This document shows, in pieces, positions 42,932-50,882 of a stretch of 64,000 bases of DNA; position 1 is the first letter of the stretch, and the number at the start of each line of letters is the position of its first letter. Under the pieces are notes generated by a model that ran no database searches, was not told the DNA's origin, and saw nothing but the letters and a program-made list of their open reading frames with translations. The position numbers and the translations under genes are program-made. This DNA comes from an uncultured Ruminococcus sp. GTDB taxonomy: Bacteria; Bacillota; Clostridia; Oscillospirales; Ruminococcaceae. The stretch is taken from NCBI GenBank assembly GCA_902788785.1, contig CADALT010000001.1:62001-126000 (forward strand), given 5' to 3'.

Positions 42932-44284
42932 TTATTGACCGAAAAGTCCGTTCTCGGCTTTAAGTTTCAGTATCCTTCTGACACGTTCATCTATCTGTAC
43001 AGTACCGATCTTTCCGTCCTTGACAGCCTGTAATACAGAATCGTAATTTTCAGCTAAGTCATAAGGACAAAGGACTATATCTGCACCTGCAAGTATAGCA
43101 TCCAGTGAACATTCACGCTGAACGAAATTATTGCGTATTCCCTCGGCTGACAAAGTATCTGTCATGACTACACCGTCATAACCAAGTTCATCACGCAGTT
43201 TATCGTTGATAAACTCTGATGACATAGAAGCAGGCAGTCCATCTTCTGTCACATTAGGCAGTGAGATGTGTCCGACCATTATCATATCAGTATCGTCCAT
43301 GACCTCTGCGAATGGGATTATATCGTTATCCAGCAGATATTCCCAGCTGTTTTCGTTGGAGCAGATATATTCATCAGCAGGATCAAAGTCTCCGTATCCG
43401 GGGAAGTACTTGACCGCTGTCATTACACCGCCTTCGTGCAGACCTTCGATTTCGGCAGAAACCAGATTAGCAGCGATCATAGGTTCAAACGAGAAATTCT
43501 TTTCGACTGTCTTTTCTTCGTCATGAGAAATATCCGCAACAGGCGCAAGGTCAAGGTTCACACCGTACTTATCCAGATAAGTACCAATTGACTTGCCCAT
43601 ACTTCTTGCCTGTTCAGCACTGCCTGTCTTGCCTATCTCATTATTGTTCGGGAACAGACCAACATTGAAATTAACGTTATTACCTATGCAGGCATATTTT
43701 CCGCCGATCTCCTCAGCTGCGATGAACAAAGGAAATTCAGACTTGTCCTGAAGATCGGCAGTAAGCTTTGTGAGCTGCTTTTCGTCCACGACATTTTTCT
43801 CATAAAGCATGATGCCGCCCACATGATACTTGTTCAGTGCGACCTCCATCATCTGATCTACATAGGTCACGCCGCCGATCTCATCATCATTTATAACATT
43901 GTTCTCATATTCAAGTTCCAGCGCATCAGGTCTGACAATAAAAAGCTGACCGATTTTTTCTTCAAGAGTCATCTTATCAAGTACCGACTCAACGAATTTA
44001 TCCATATCATCCTCGGGCGTATAGGGCTGAGGTATGACCTCGATCTCTTTTTCACTGTCCGCAGCGGAAGTATCTGCCTTGCTTTCAGCGCTGTCATCTG
44101 ACGAATTTTCAGATTGACTGCTTTCTGCCTTATCAGGTTCCAGATCTACGGGTTTTGTAGTAACTTTATTATCCCCGGGATTTTTCTCACTGATGGTATT
44201 GGGGTCGGGTTTTCCAAAGCTTCCGCAGGAAGAAATGCCGAATACTATGCACATGGAAAGTGCTGTGATAACAGTTTTTTTCAT
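42932..44284 (-). CDS. Glycoside hydrolase family 3-like lipoprotein (NagZ-like, altered active site)
   Basis: A 450-residue lipoprotein: signal peptide with lipobox ISSC, about 70 residues of Ser/Asp/Lys linker, then a GH3 TIM-barrel. The nucleophile aspartate region is GYDGVVMTDTLSAEGI, and DLAPVADIS is also kept. In NagZ the motif KHFPGHGxTxxDSH supplies the acid/base histidine; here it reads KYFPGYGDFDPADE, so both histidines and the DSH are gone. The usual IDQEGG is replaced by AAEEIGG. It may be inactive, or use different chemistry. It lies between argC and argJ, an odd place for a cell-wall enzyme. Confidence 0.83.
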   Translation of the reverse strand: MKKTVITALSMCIVFGISSCGSFGKPDPNTISEKNPGDNKVTTKPVDLEPDKAESSQSENSSDDSAESKADTSAADSEKEIEVIPQPYTPEDDMDKFVESVLDKMTLEEKIGQLFIVRPDALELEYENNVINDDEIGGVTYVDQMMEVALNKYHVGGIMLYEKNVVDEKQLTKLTADLQDKSEFPLFIAAEEIGGKYACIGNNVNFNVGLFPNNNEIGKTGSAEQARSMGKSIGTYLDKYGVNLDLAPVADISHDEEKTVEKNFSFEPMIAANLVSAEIEGLHEGGVMTAVKYFPGYGDFDPADEYICSNENSWEYLLDNDIIPFAEVMDDTDMIMVGHISLPNVTEDGLPASMSSEFINDKLRDELGYDGVVMTDTLSAEGIRNNFVQRECSLDAILAGADIVLCPYDLAENYDSVLQAVKDGKIGTVQIDERVRRILKLKAENGLFGQ

Positions 44285-44310
44285 ATGGTATCCTCTATCT
44301 ATAATTTAGG

Positions 44311-45264
44311 TTATTCAAGTCCTGTTGCCTCATCGAGACCAAGCATGATATTCATGCTCTGTACGGCTGCACCGCTGGCACCTTTGCCAAGGTTATCAAG
44401 TCTCGAACAGAGAAGTATCTGTTCATCATTGCCGAAGACGAATATCTGCATATTATTAGTATCTGCAAGTGTGTTTGCTGCCAGGAATCCGTCGGGGAGA
44501 GTTTCCTCACCGCCAAGTTCCATTACCTTGACAAAATGCTGACCTGCATAATGTGCAGTCATTATCTCGTGTATATCAGCAGGTGTGTACTTCTTTGTAA
44601 GACCTCTGCTGAGCAGCGGAACGGAAACTACCATGCCGCTGAAATAATCATCAACTATCGGGTTGAACATAGGCGGATGTTTAAGACCGCATATCTTCTG
44701 CATCTCCGGCAAATGCTTATGATGCTGTGCCAGAGCATACTGTCTGGGAGAATTCATCTCGAAGGTCTTGTCTGCGCCTTCCATTGCAGCTATCATCTTA
44801 TTGCCTGCGCCGCTGTAGCCCGAAACTGCGTGAGATACCAGCGGATAATCCTCGGGAAGAACGCCTGCCTTGACCAGAGGATACACCAGAGATATGAAAC
44901 CGCTTGCGTAGCAGCCGGGATTAGCAACTCTCTTTGACTTGCGGATATTTTCCCTGTGCTGCTCGGAAAGCTCAGGAAAACCGTAATCCCAGCCTTCAGC
45001 AGTTCTGTGTGCTGTGGAAGCGTCGATTATCCTGACATCGGGATTTGTACAAAGGCTCACTGCCTCTTTAGCAGCCGCATCAGGCAGGCAGAGGAATACG
45101 ATCTCTGCACTGTTGATAAGTCTTGCACGCTCGTTTGCATCCTTACGCTTGTCCTCATCTATAAGAAGTATCTCAATATCATCACGCTTGCCAAGACGCT
45201 CATAGATCTTAAGACCTGTGGTGCCTGCTTTACCGTCAATGAATATCTTATGTTTATTACTCAT
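44311..45264 (-). CDS. argC: N-acetyl-gamma-glutamyl-phosphate reductase (short, type 2)
   Basis: NADPH enzyme making N-acetylglutamate semialdehyde. The short type-2 form is recognised from KIFIDGKAGTTGLKIYERL at the N-terminus, the catalytic cysteine in RVANPGCYASGFI, VSHAVSGYSGAGNKMI and the C-terminal histidine region AHYAGQHFVKV. The 317 residues fit type 2 (about 310) rather than type 1 (about 345). Confidence 0.95.
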   Translation of the reverse strand: MSNKHKIFIDGKAGTTGLKIYERLGKRDDIEILLIDEDKRKDANERARLINSAEIVFLCLPDAAAKEAVSLCTNPDVRIIDASTAHRTAEGWDYGFPELSEQHRENIRKSKRVANPGCYASGFISLVYPLVKAGVLPEDYPLVSHAVSGYSGAGNKMIAAMEGADKTFEMNSPRQYALAQHHKHLPEMQKICGLKHPPMFNPIVDDYFSGMVVSVPLLSRGLTKKYTPADIHEIMTAHYAGQHFVKVMELGGEETLPDGFLAANTLADTNNMQIFVFGNDEQILLCSRLDNLGKGASGAAVQSMNIMLGLDEATGLE

Positions 45265-45270
45265 TATATT

Positions 45271-45729
45271 TCACTTCCTGATCTTATCATTATTATTCTT
45301 AGTTTCCAGTATCGGGGTATAGGGCTTATCCTCGCCAAGACGTTTCTGCTTCTGCCTTTCACGGTATGCACGAACAGCTTCCTTATCCGCAAAGCAGCCT
45401 CCGATGCCGCAGCCAAACAGAAGACAAAGTGTCGTCATTATAAGTATATTCGGTACCATTATCCTGTAAGCCGACCAGAATATCATATGCAATGACGAAG
45501 TCAATATGACAGCAGCAGGGAAGTACCAAAGTACACCATGCCTTTTTGACAGCAAGAAGAATATCGCTGTTGCTCCCACGGGATAGATAAAGCCGAATCC
45601 CAGCATCAGTGCCAGAGGGAAAGTAAACAGCTTATCTATCAGGATAAGCAGAAGGTCAGTGCCCGCAAGCCATATCAAAAACGAAAAAGCTGCGCTGTAA
45701 AGCGGAACTTCTCTTATTTTATTCAGCAT
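45271..45729 (-). CDS. Small polytopic membrane protein, unknown
   Basis: A 152-residue protein with four hydrophobic segments (AAFSFLIWLAGTDLLLILI; ALMLGFGFIYPVGATAIFFLL; GVLWYFPAAVILTSSLHMIF; ILIMTTLCLLFGCGIGGCF) and a basic, lysine-rich C-terminal tail of about 40 residues. No family recognised. The start at 45729 (MLNKIREV) begins one base after the argH stop with GAGAAG upstream; a GTG/ATG start 21 bases earlier would overlap argH. It lies 6 nt ahead of argC in the operon. Confidence 0.72.
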   Translation of the reverse strand: MLNKIREVPLYSAAFSFLIWLAGTDLLLILIDKLFTFPLALMLGFGFIYPVGATAIFFLLSKRHGVLWYFPAAVILTSSLHMIFWSAYRIMVPNILIMTTLCLLFGCGIGGCFADKEAVRAYRERQKQKRLGEDKPYTPILETKNNNDKIRK

Positions 45730-45730
45730 A

Positions 45731-47104
45731 TCAGAGCTTCTCACGGACATAATTTATCTGAGCCTTTACAGATTCAGGTGCAGGACCGCCTGCAGCTTTT
45801 CTCTGCATTACGCAAGTCTCCAGAGAGATAGCGTCATAAACGTCCTCATCGAAATTCTCCGTAAGTTTCTTGTATTCATCAAGAGGCAGAGTTTCAAGTG
45901 TGCAGCCCTTTTCGATGCAGGTGTGTACAAGTGTACCTGTTATCTTATAAGCATCTCTGAAAGGCATACCCTTCTTTACAAGATAGTCTGCACAGTCAGT
46001 AGCGTTTATAAAGCCCTTCGCAGCTGCATTTCTCATATTTTCTTTCAGTACAGTCATTGTATCGAGCATAGGTATGAAAGTCTTTAAGCAAAGCTTAACG
46101 GTGTCAACTGCATCGAATACAGCTTCCTTATCCTCCTGCATATCCTTATTATATGCAAGGGGTATGCCCTTCATCATAACGAGCAGTGTATTGAGGTCGC
46201 CGTATACTCTGCCTGTTTTACCTCTGATAAGCTCGGTAACATCGGGATTTTTCTTCTGCGGCATTATGGAAGAGCCTGTTGCATAGGCATCATCAAGTTC
46301 AACAAACTTGAACTCCCATGAGCACCACATGATTATCTCTTCAGAGAATCTCGAAAGGTGCATCATCAGTACGGAGATAGCAGACGTAAGTTCAATGCAG
46401 AAATCTCTGTCGGAAACACCATCGAGAGAATTCTGTGTTATCTCATCAAATCCCAGCAGGTCACATACACGCTGTCTGTTGATGGGATAAGTTGTAGAAG
46501 CCAGTGCACCGCTGCCCAGAGGCATGATATTAAGGCGCTTTTTGCAGTCTTCCAATCTGCCGAGATCTCTCAGCAGCATATTTGCGTAAGCCATCAGGTG
46601 ATGTGCAAAGGTTATGGGCTGAGCACGCTGCATATGAGTATAACCGGGCATAACAGTATCAAGGTGCTTCTCCGCCATATTAAGTATGGTCTTTTCAAGC
46701 TCCTTAACAAGGGCGATTATCTCATCAGCCTCGACTTTAAGGTTCATTCTTATATCAAGTGCCACCTGATCGTTTCTTGATCTTGCAGTGTGGAGTCTCT
46801 TGCCCGTATCGCCCAGACGTGAGGTCAGTTCAGCTTCAACGAACATATGAACATCCTCAGCAGTAGGATCAAACTGCAATTTACCGCTGTCGATATCAGC
46901 CAGTATACCTTTCAGACCTTCAATGATCTTCTTGCTTTCGTTAATGTCGATTATACCGCATTCACCGAGCATTGTCGCATGAGCGATAGAACCTTCTATA
47001 TCCTGTCTGTACATTCTTGCATCAAATGAAATGGATGAGTTGAAATCATTTACTCTCTCATCGACCTCTTTAGTGAAACGTCCTGCCCACATTTTTCCTG
47101 CCAT
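45731..47104 (-). CDS. argH: Argininosuccinate lyase
   Basis: Releases arginine and fumarate. The start [20 protein letters not shown], the tight [16 protein letters not shown] and the superfamily signature [12 protein letters not shown] are all present. The 457 residues are typical. It precedes the unknown membrane protein gene, with 1-2 nt between stop and next start. Confidence 0.97.
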   Translation of the reverse strand: MAGKMWAGRFTKEVDERVNDFNSSISFDARMYRQDIEGSIAHATMLGECGIIDINESKKIIEGLKGILADIDSGKLQFDPTAEDVHMFVEAELTSRLGDTGKRLHTARSRNDQVALDIRMNLKVEADEIIALVKELEKTILNMAEKHLDTVMPGYTHMQRAQPITFAHHLMAYANMLLRDLGRLEDCKKRLNIMPLGSGALASTTYPINRQRVCDLLGFDEITQNSLDGVSDRDFCIELTSAISVLMMHLSRFSEEIIMWCSWEFKFVELDDAYATGSSIMPQKKNPDVTELIRGKTGRVYGDLNTLLVMMKGIPLAYNKDMQEDKEAVFDAVDTVKLCLKTFIPMLDTMTVLKENMRNAAAKGFINATDCADYLVKKGMPFRDAYKITGTLVHTCIEKGCTLETLPLDEYKKLTENFDEDVYDAISLETCVMQRKAAGGPAPESVKAQINYVREKL

Positions 47105-47117
47105 GGTACTTACCTTC

Positions 47118-47444
47118 CTATCCTAAAAATATTTCAGAGTCAAAAAACTTTTCCTGAAACTCTGTAAGTCTTTGTATTTCTTCTTTTGTGTAGTTACATC
47201 CTTCGGGACATACGACCCATTTATCTTCCACATCGTCATGACGTTTTATAACTGCAATGACCTTGCCTGTGAAAGTTTCAAGCGGTTTATCGACACCGAT
47301 TACATAAGCATCCTGCTCTTCGCCGTCATCAGCCATTACGCCTTCGATATAACCGTAGTTTATCGGGTAATACATATCCTTATATTCGGGATGATAACTG
47401 CCCATCGGTCTGTCAATGGTCACAGTTACTATTTTATTTATCAT
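47118..47444 (-). CDS. Inorganic pyrophosphatase-like protein (short)
   Basis: A 108-residue protein resembling the core of family I pyrophosphatase: [40 protein letters not shown] and the end of the barrel [19 protein letters not shown]. The aspartate cluster is partly changed ([11 protein letters not shown] in place of DGDPLDVLV). It is much shorter than the usual 170-plus residues, so activity is uncertain. In function it would pull argininosuccinate synthase (which releases PPi) forward, which fits its place between argG and argH, but this is inference. CAGGAGAG precedes the start. Confidence 0.78.
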   Translation of the reverse strand: MINKIVTVTIDRPMGSYHPEYKDMYYPINYGYIEGVMADDGEEQDAYVIGVDKPLETFTGKVIAVIKRHDDVEDKWVVCPEGCNYTKEEIQRLTEFQEKFFDSEIFLG

Positions 47445-47461
47445 AGATCTCTCCTGAAAGT

Positions 47462-47595
47462 CTGCTTATACAGACCGCTCTGCAGAGGGCAGTCCGTATA
47501 AACAGGCTGTGCCTTATAAAACAGGCATGGGCAAAATAACCCGAAAAATCGGTGTTATCCTGCCCTAGACCCTGTCAGGCGTTCAAAGCGAACGC
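47462..47595. repeat. Cluster of four consecutive inverted repeats
   Basis: Between the pentapeptide gene and the PPase-like gene lie four stems in a row: 47462-47505 (long imperfect palindrome centred on CTGCAG, arms TTATAC/GTATAA), 47510-47527 (TGCCT/AGGCA), 47529-47565 (GGGCA...TGCCC enclosing CCGA/TCGG) and 47579-47595 (GCGTTC/GAACGC). None has a T-run on the minus strand, so this is not an ordinary terminator. Confidence 0.6.
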
Positions 47596-47596
47596 A

Positions 47597-48028
47597 TCAT
47601 TCCTTTTCATGCTGCTCTAACAGCTTCTGGATGTCGATACCATTGATCTTCAGTCCGTCGATCTTGCAGTCGCTGATCTCGACACCTGTGAGGTCACAGT
47701 GTATGAACTGCGAATTCTTCAGATCGGGGTTCTTGAATTCAACATTGTTCATGATAGAACAGCCGAATCGTGAACCGCTGATATTTACGCCGAGGAAGCG
47801 TGAATTAACCATGTACATATCAGTGAACTTAGTGCTCTGCATACTGATATTGTCAAAGATGGTATCATCCATATTGACATCCTCGAAATTTGAACCTTTC
47901 AGATTTACGTTCGTGAAAGTAGCTCCACCCAGATTAACGTCTTCAAAAGACGAGTTGGGCAGATTGTCGTAAGATATCTCGACCTTCTTATCAAAACCGG
48001 GCTCAAAATATGAATTATTGTCTGACAT
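47597..48028 (-). CDS. Pentapeptide-repeat protein
   Basis: A 143-residue protein with about 18 consecutive five-residue A(D/N)LXX-like repeats, for example SSFEDVNLGGATFTNVNLKG followed by SNFEDVNMDDTIFDNISM, building a right-handed quadrilateral beta-helix. Such proteins include gyrase-protecting factors (Qnr/MfpA-like) and many of unknown role; nothing here identifies a target. It lies 38 nt downstream of argG and is probably co-transcribed with it. Confidence 0.88.
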   Translation of the reverse strand: MSDNNSYFEPGFDKKVEISYDNLPNSSFEDVNLGGATFTNVNLKGSNFEDVNMDDTIFDNISMQSTKFTDMYMVNSRFLGVNISGSRFGCSIMNNVEFKNPDLKNSQFIHCDLTGVEISDCKIDGLKINGIDIQKLLEQHEKE

Positions 48029-48066
48029 ACTATGACCTCCTAAAAAAGAATTTTTAAGCTATGATA

Positions 48067-49299
48067 TTACTTCTGAGAGTTTCTCTTCTGCTCGAGCTTA
48101 GCACGAACCTTGATGGGCAGACCGAACAGATTGATAAATCCTGCGGAATCAGCCTGATTGTAAACATTGTCCTCATCAAATGTAGCAACTTCCTCATCAT
48201 ACAGAGTATAAGGAGAAGTAACGCCTGCGTTGATGATGTTACCCTTGTAGAGCTTCAGCTTAACGTCGCCTGTAACGTTCTTCTGAGTCTCTGTAACGAA
48301 TGCACTGAGAGCTTCTCTGAGAGGAGTGAACCACTGACCGTTGTATACGATATCAGCAAACTTGATGCCCAGATACTGCTTGATACGTGCAGTTTCCTTA
48401 TCGATAGTGATGGTCTCAAGTATCTCATGAGCCTTGTAAAGGATAGTTCCGCCGGGAGTCTCATAAACGCCTCTTGACTTCATACCAACAAGTCTGTTCT
48501 CGACCAGATCAGCAAGACCGATACCGTTAGCGCCGCCCAGTTCATTGAGCTTTGTAACCAGATCCTTGCCGCCCATCTTTACGCCGTCAACAGAGGTAGG
48601 TATACCCTTCTCGAAGTGGATAGTAACATATGTGGGCTTGTCGGGAGCCTGAAGAGGAGATACGCCCAGTTCCAGGAAACCCGGCTTCTCGTACTGGGGC
48701 TCGTTAGCAGGATCCTCAAGATCCAGACCCTCGTGAGAAAGGTGCCACAGGTTCTTATCCTTGGAATAGTTAGTTTCTCTGTTTATCTTCAGAGGAATGT
48801 TGTGTGCCTCTGCATAATCGATCTCCTGATCTCTGGACTTGATATCCCAGATCCTCCAAGGAGCGATGATCTGCATATCAGGAGCAAATGCCTTGATAGC
48901 AAGCTCAAATCTTACCTGATCGTTACCCTTGCCTGTGCAGCCGTGGCAGATAGCGTCAGCGCCTTCCTTGATAGCGATCTCTGCGATCCTCTTAGCGATG
49001 ATAGGTCTTGCAAAGGAAGTACCCAGCAGATACTGATTTTCATAAACAGCGCCTGCCTGAACAGTAGGATAAACATAATCTGTGATGAATTCCTCTGTCA
49101 GATCTTCGATATAAAGCTTAGATGCACCTGTCTTGATAGCCTTTTCCTCAAGACCGTCAAGCTCGGTACCCTGTCCCACATCACCGGAAACTGCGATTAC
49201 TTCACAGTTGTTGTAGTTTTCCTTCAGCCACGGGATGATGATAGAAGTATCAAGTCCGCCCGAATAAGCAAGTACGACTTTTTTGATTTCTTTAGCCAT
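48067..49299 (-). CDS. argG: Argininosuccinate synthase
   Basis: Condenses citrulline and aspartate with ATP. The ATP-pyrophosphatase loop is [18 protein letters not shown] at the N-terminus, and [16 protein letters not shown] and [18 protein letters not shown] are further family motifs. The 410 residues are typical. It is the first gene of the arginine run, so the control region 49300-49600 sets expression of it and, by read-through, of the genes behind it. Confidence 0.97.
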   Translation of the reverse strand: MAKEIKKVVLAYSGGLDTSIIIPWLKENYNNCEVIAVSGDVGQGTELDGLEEKAIKTGASKLYIEDLTEEFITDYVYPTVQAGAVYENQYLLGTSFARPIIAKRIAEIAIKEGADAICHGCTGKGNDQVRFELAIKAFAPDMQIIAPWRIWDIKSRDQEIDYAEAHNIPLKINRETNYSKDKNLWHLSHEGLDLEDPANEPQYEKPGFLELGVSPLQAPDKPTYVTIHFEKGIPTSVDGVKMGGKDLVTKLNELGGANGIGLADLVENRLVGMKSRGVYETPGGTILYKAHEILETITIDKETARIKQYLGIKFADIVYNGQWFTPLREALSAFVTETQKNVTGDVKLKLYKGNIINAGVTSPYTLYDEEVATFDEDNVYNQADSAGFINLFGLPIKVRAKLEQKRNSQK

Positions 49300-49389
49300 G
49301 ATCTGTTTCCTCCAAATATGTTATAGTTTCAGGCATATGTATCATAGATCTATGATACATAAAATTATTAAGTATATCAGACAAGTTAT

Positions 49390-49417
49390 ATTATACACCT
49401 TTATTCAGATTTGTCAA
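49390..49417 (-). promoter_or_regulatory. Proximal argG promoter
   Basis: Minus-strand -35 TTGACA (49412-49417), 16-bp spacer containing TGAATAAA, -10 TATAAT (49390-49395), about 90 nt before the argG start. Confidence 0.72.
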
Positions 49418-49426
49418 GGGGTTTTC

Positions 49427-49450
49427 TGCATAAAATTATAAAAATATGCA
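49427..49450. promoter_or_regulatory. Candidate ARG box 1
   Basis: Inverted repeat TGCATA (49427-49432) ... TATGCA (49445-49450) with an all-A/T centre, just upstream of the proximal argG -35 box. It is compatible with paired ArgR half-sites. Confidence 0.5.
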
Positions 49451-49474
49451 AATTATTTGATGATTTGTTGTATA

Positions 49475-49492
49475 TTGAATAATTTTATGCAA
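49475..49492. promoter_or_regulatory. Candidate ARG box 2 (ArgR operator)
   Basis: TTGAATAATTTTATGCAA, an 18-bp near-palindrome that closely follows the ArgR/AhrC box pattern (TGAAT-A/T-rich-ATTCA with one G change in the right half). It lies between the two argG promoters. Confidence 0.65.
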
Positions 49493-49567
49493 TCTCATAT
49501 ACAATATGTATATTTATCCGAATAAAAATGAAAAATATCATCTGACAAAATGCCCTACATATTGGAT

Positions 49568-49596
49568 ATTATACCACGAAACACTAAAAAATGCAA
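49568..49596 (-). promoter_or_regulatory. Distal argG promoter
   Basis: Minus-strand -35 TTGCAT (49591-49596), 17-bp spacer, -10 TATAAT (49568-49573), which would give a leader of about 265 nt. The -35 forms one arm of a 9-bp inverted repeat AAAATGCAA (49588-49596) / TTGCATTTT (49608-49616). Confidence 0.6.
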
Positions 49597-49625
49597 TTAC
49601 AAAATGGTTGCATTTTCAAAAACAG

Positions 49626-49654
49626 TTGCATTTTTTATAAATATAGAGTATAAT
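49626..49654 (+). promoter_or_regulatory. Promoter of the flavin reductase-like gene
   Basis: -35 TTGCAT (49626-49631), 17-bp spacer, -10 TATAAT (49649-49654), 35 nt before the ATG. The -35 and next six bases (TTGCATTTTTTA) are identical to those of the divergent argG promoter. Confidence 0.75.
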
Positions 49655-49688
49655 ATAACTATATTATTTCAGAAAGGCGGTAATCCGT

Positions 49689-50222
49689 ATGAGCGATATC
49701 ATGAAAAAGCTTGGATTTAAGGAGGAAACAGCCGACAAGCTGTATGACATGGACTTCAATCCCTTCAAAAAAATAGATAAGGATTGGTTCCTTGTGACCG
49801 CAGGAGATGAATCAGGCTGGAACACTATGACAGCTTCCTGGGGATTTGCGGGAATAATCTGGGGCAAGCCTGCTTTCATCACGGTGATACGTCCTCAGAG
49901 ATATACTAAGGAATTTATTGACAAAACCGAGACTTTCTCGATCTGCTTCTTCAAAGAAAGCGAACGTAAGGCATTGTCTTTCTGCGGTTCAAACAGCGGC
50001 AGAGACTGTGACAAAGCTGAAAAGACAGGACTGCGACCCGTGTTTACAGATGATACCACTGTTTTTGAGCAGGCTGATATGGTACTTATCTGTGAAAAGG
50101 TATATGTCCAGGAAATGATGGAGGGGTGTTTCACAAATGAATCTCCCATTCAGCCATTTTATTCCGCAGGCGATTTTCACACCGAATATATCGGCATCGT
50201 GAAAAAAGTATATGTAAAGTGA
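49689..50222 (+). CDS. Flavin reductase-like FMN-binding protein
   Basis: A 177-residue split-barrel flavoprotein of the flavin reductase-like family. DWFLVTAGDESGWNTMTASW is the FMN-binding opening (ligand residues T/N/M), followed by VIRPQRYTKEFIDKTETFSI and SERKALSFCGSNSGRDCDK with two cysteines near the flavin. Such proteins act as NAD(P)H:flavin reductases or electron carriers in anaerobes. AGAAAGG precedes the ATG. Monocistronic, divergent from argG. Confidence 0.88.
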   Translation: MSDIMKKLGFKEETADKLYDMDFNPFKKIDKDWFLVTAGDESGWNTMTASWGFAGIIWGKPAFITVIRPQRYTKEFIDKTETFSICFFKESERKALSFCGSNSGRDCDKAEKTGLRPVFTDDTTVFEQADMVLICEKVYVQEMMEGCFTNESPIQPFYSAGDFHTEYIGIVKKVYVK

Positions 50223-50226
50223 TATA

Positions 50227-50265
50227 GATTTACAATGTGTAAATCATCAAGTATTTATACTTGAT
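50227..50265 (+). terminator. Two tandem hairpins after the flavin reductase-like gene
   Basis: GATTTACA/TGTAAATC (50227-50234 with 50238-50245) is followed directly by ATCAAGTAT/ATACTTGAT (50246-50254 with 50257-50265). A clear T-run is missing, so their role as a terminator is likely but not certain. Confidence 0.5.
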
Positions 50266-50329
50266 ATTTCACAAACTAAAAAATTGCTGTTTTTCTTTAG
50301 AAATATTTCTCTTAGTTGCAACAAACCCC

Positions 50330-50358
50330 TTGTAAAATCGGGGAATATGTGGTATAAT
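50330..50358 (+). promoter_or_regulatory. Promoter of the nfeD-SPFH operon
   Basis: -35 TTGTAA (50330-50335), 17-bp spacer, -10 TATAAT (50353-50358). Confidence 0.78.
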
Positions 50359-50425
50359 ACTTTCAGACGGATAAAGATTTCCGTCAGACAGAAATATATT
50401 TCCAAGAGGAAAGGAGCTGATCTTC

Positions 50426-50866
50426 ATGGCTGTAACGACTTGTATCATCATCTGGGCTGTCGCATTTGTGTTTTTTGTGATCGTTGAGATCGCAAACGGC
50501 GCAGGGCTTCTGAGCATATGGTTTGCCATCGCATCGCTGATATCTTTACTGTGTGCTGTTTTCGGAATGCCTTTTGTGGGACAGTTTGCAGTGTTTGTCG
50601 CAGCGTCGATAATACTGCTGATCGCCACAAGACCTGTGGCAAAGAAGGTACAAAACAAGGTCGTACCTACAAATTTTGAACTTGATGTAGGCAAGACCGC
50701 AGAAGTCACCGAAGATATCGACAACACAAAAAACAAGGGCAGAGTTAAGCTGGACGGTACATACTGGGCAGCTGTCTCACAGGACGGAAGCTTTATAAAA
50801 CAAGGTGCTGTTGTGAGCGTGGTCGAAGTCTCGGGTGCAAAGCTTATAGTGGCACAAAAGAATTAA
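50426..50866 (+). CDS. NfeD-family membrane protein
   Basis: A 146-residue short NfeD protein: two to three N-terminal hydrophobic helices (CIIIWAVAFVFFVIVEIA; SIWFAIASLISLLCAVF; VFVAASIILLIATRP) and a C-terminal OB-fold (GKTAEVTEDIDN; GRVKLDGTYWAAVSQDG; VVEVSGAKLIV). NfeD proteins are usual partners of stomatin/SPFH proteins, as here. GAGGAAAGGAG stands before the start. Confidence 0.92.
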   Translation: MAVTTCIIIWAVAFVFFVIVEIANGAGLLSIWFAIASLISLLCAVFGMPFVGQFAVFVAASIILLIATRPVAKKVQNKVVPTNFELDVGKTAEVTEDIDNTKNKGRVKLDGTYWAAVSQDGSFIKQGAVVSVVEVSGAKLIVAQKN

Positions 50867-50882
50867 ACGGAGGTAGTTTTTA

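Larger units (their letters stand above)
49300..49688. other. Divergent control region between argG and the flavin reductase-like gene
   Basis: A 389-bp AT-rich gap. It holds two candidate argG promoters (49390-49417 and 49568-49596), the divergent promoter of the 49.69 kb gene (49626-49654), two ARG-box-like sites (49427-49450, 49475-49492) and three TTGCATTTT half-sites. No ORF, T-box or known riboswitch motif was recognised in it. Confidence 0.7.

Noticed and set aside
49300-49567. T-box or arginine riboswitch in the long argG leader
   Set aside because: No T-box AGGGTGGNACCGCG block, specifier stem or terminator/antiterminator pair could be found; the region is nearly all A/T.
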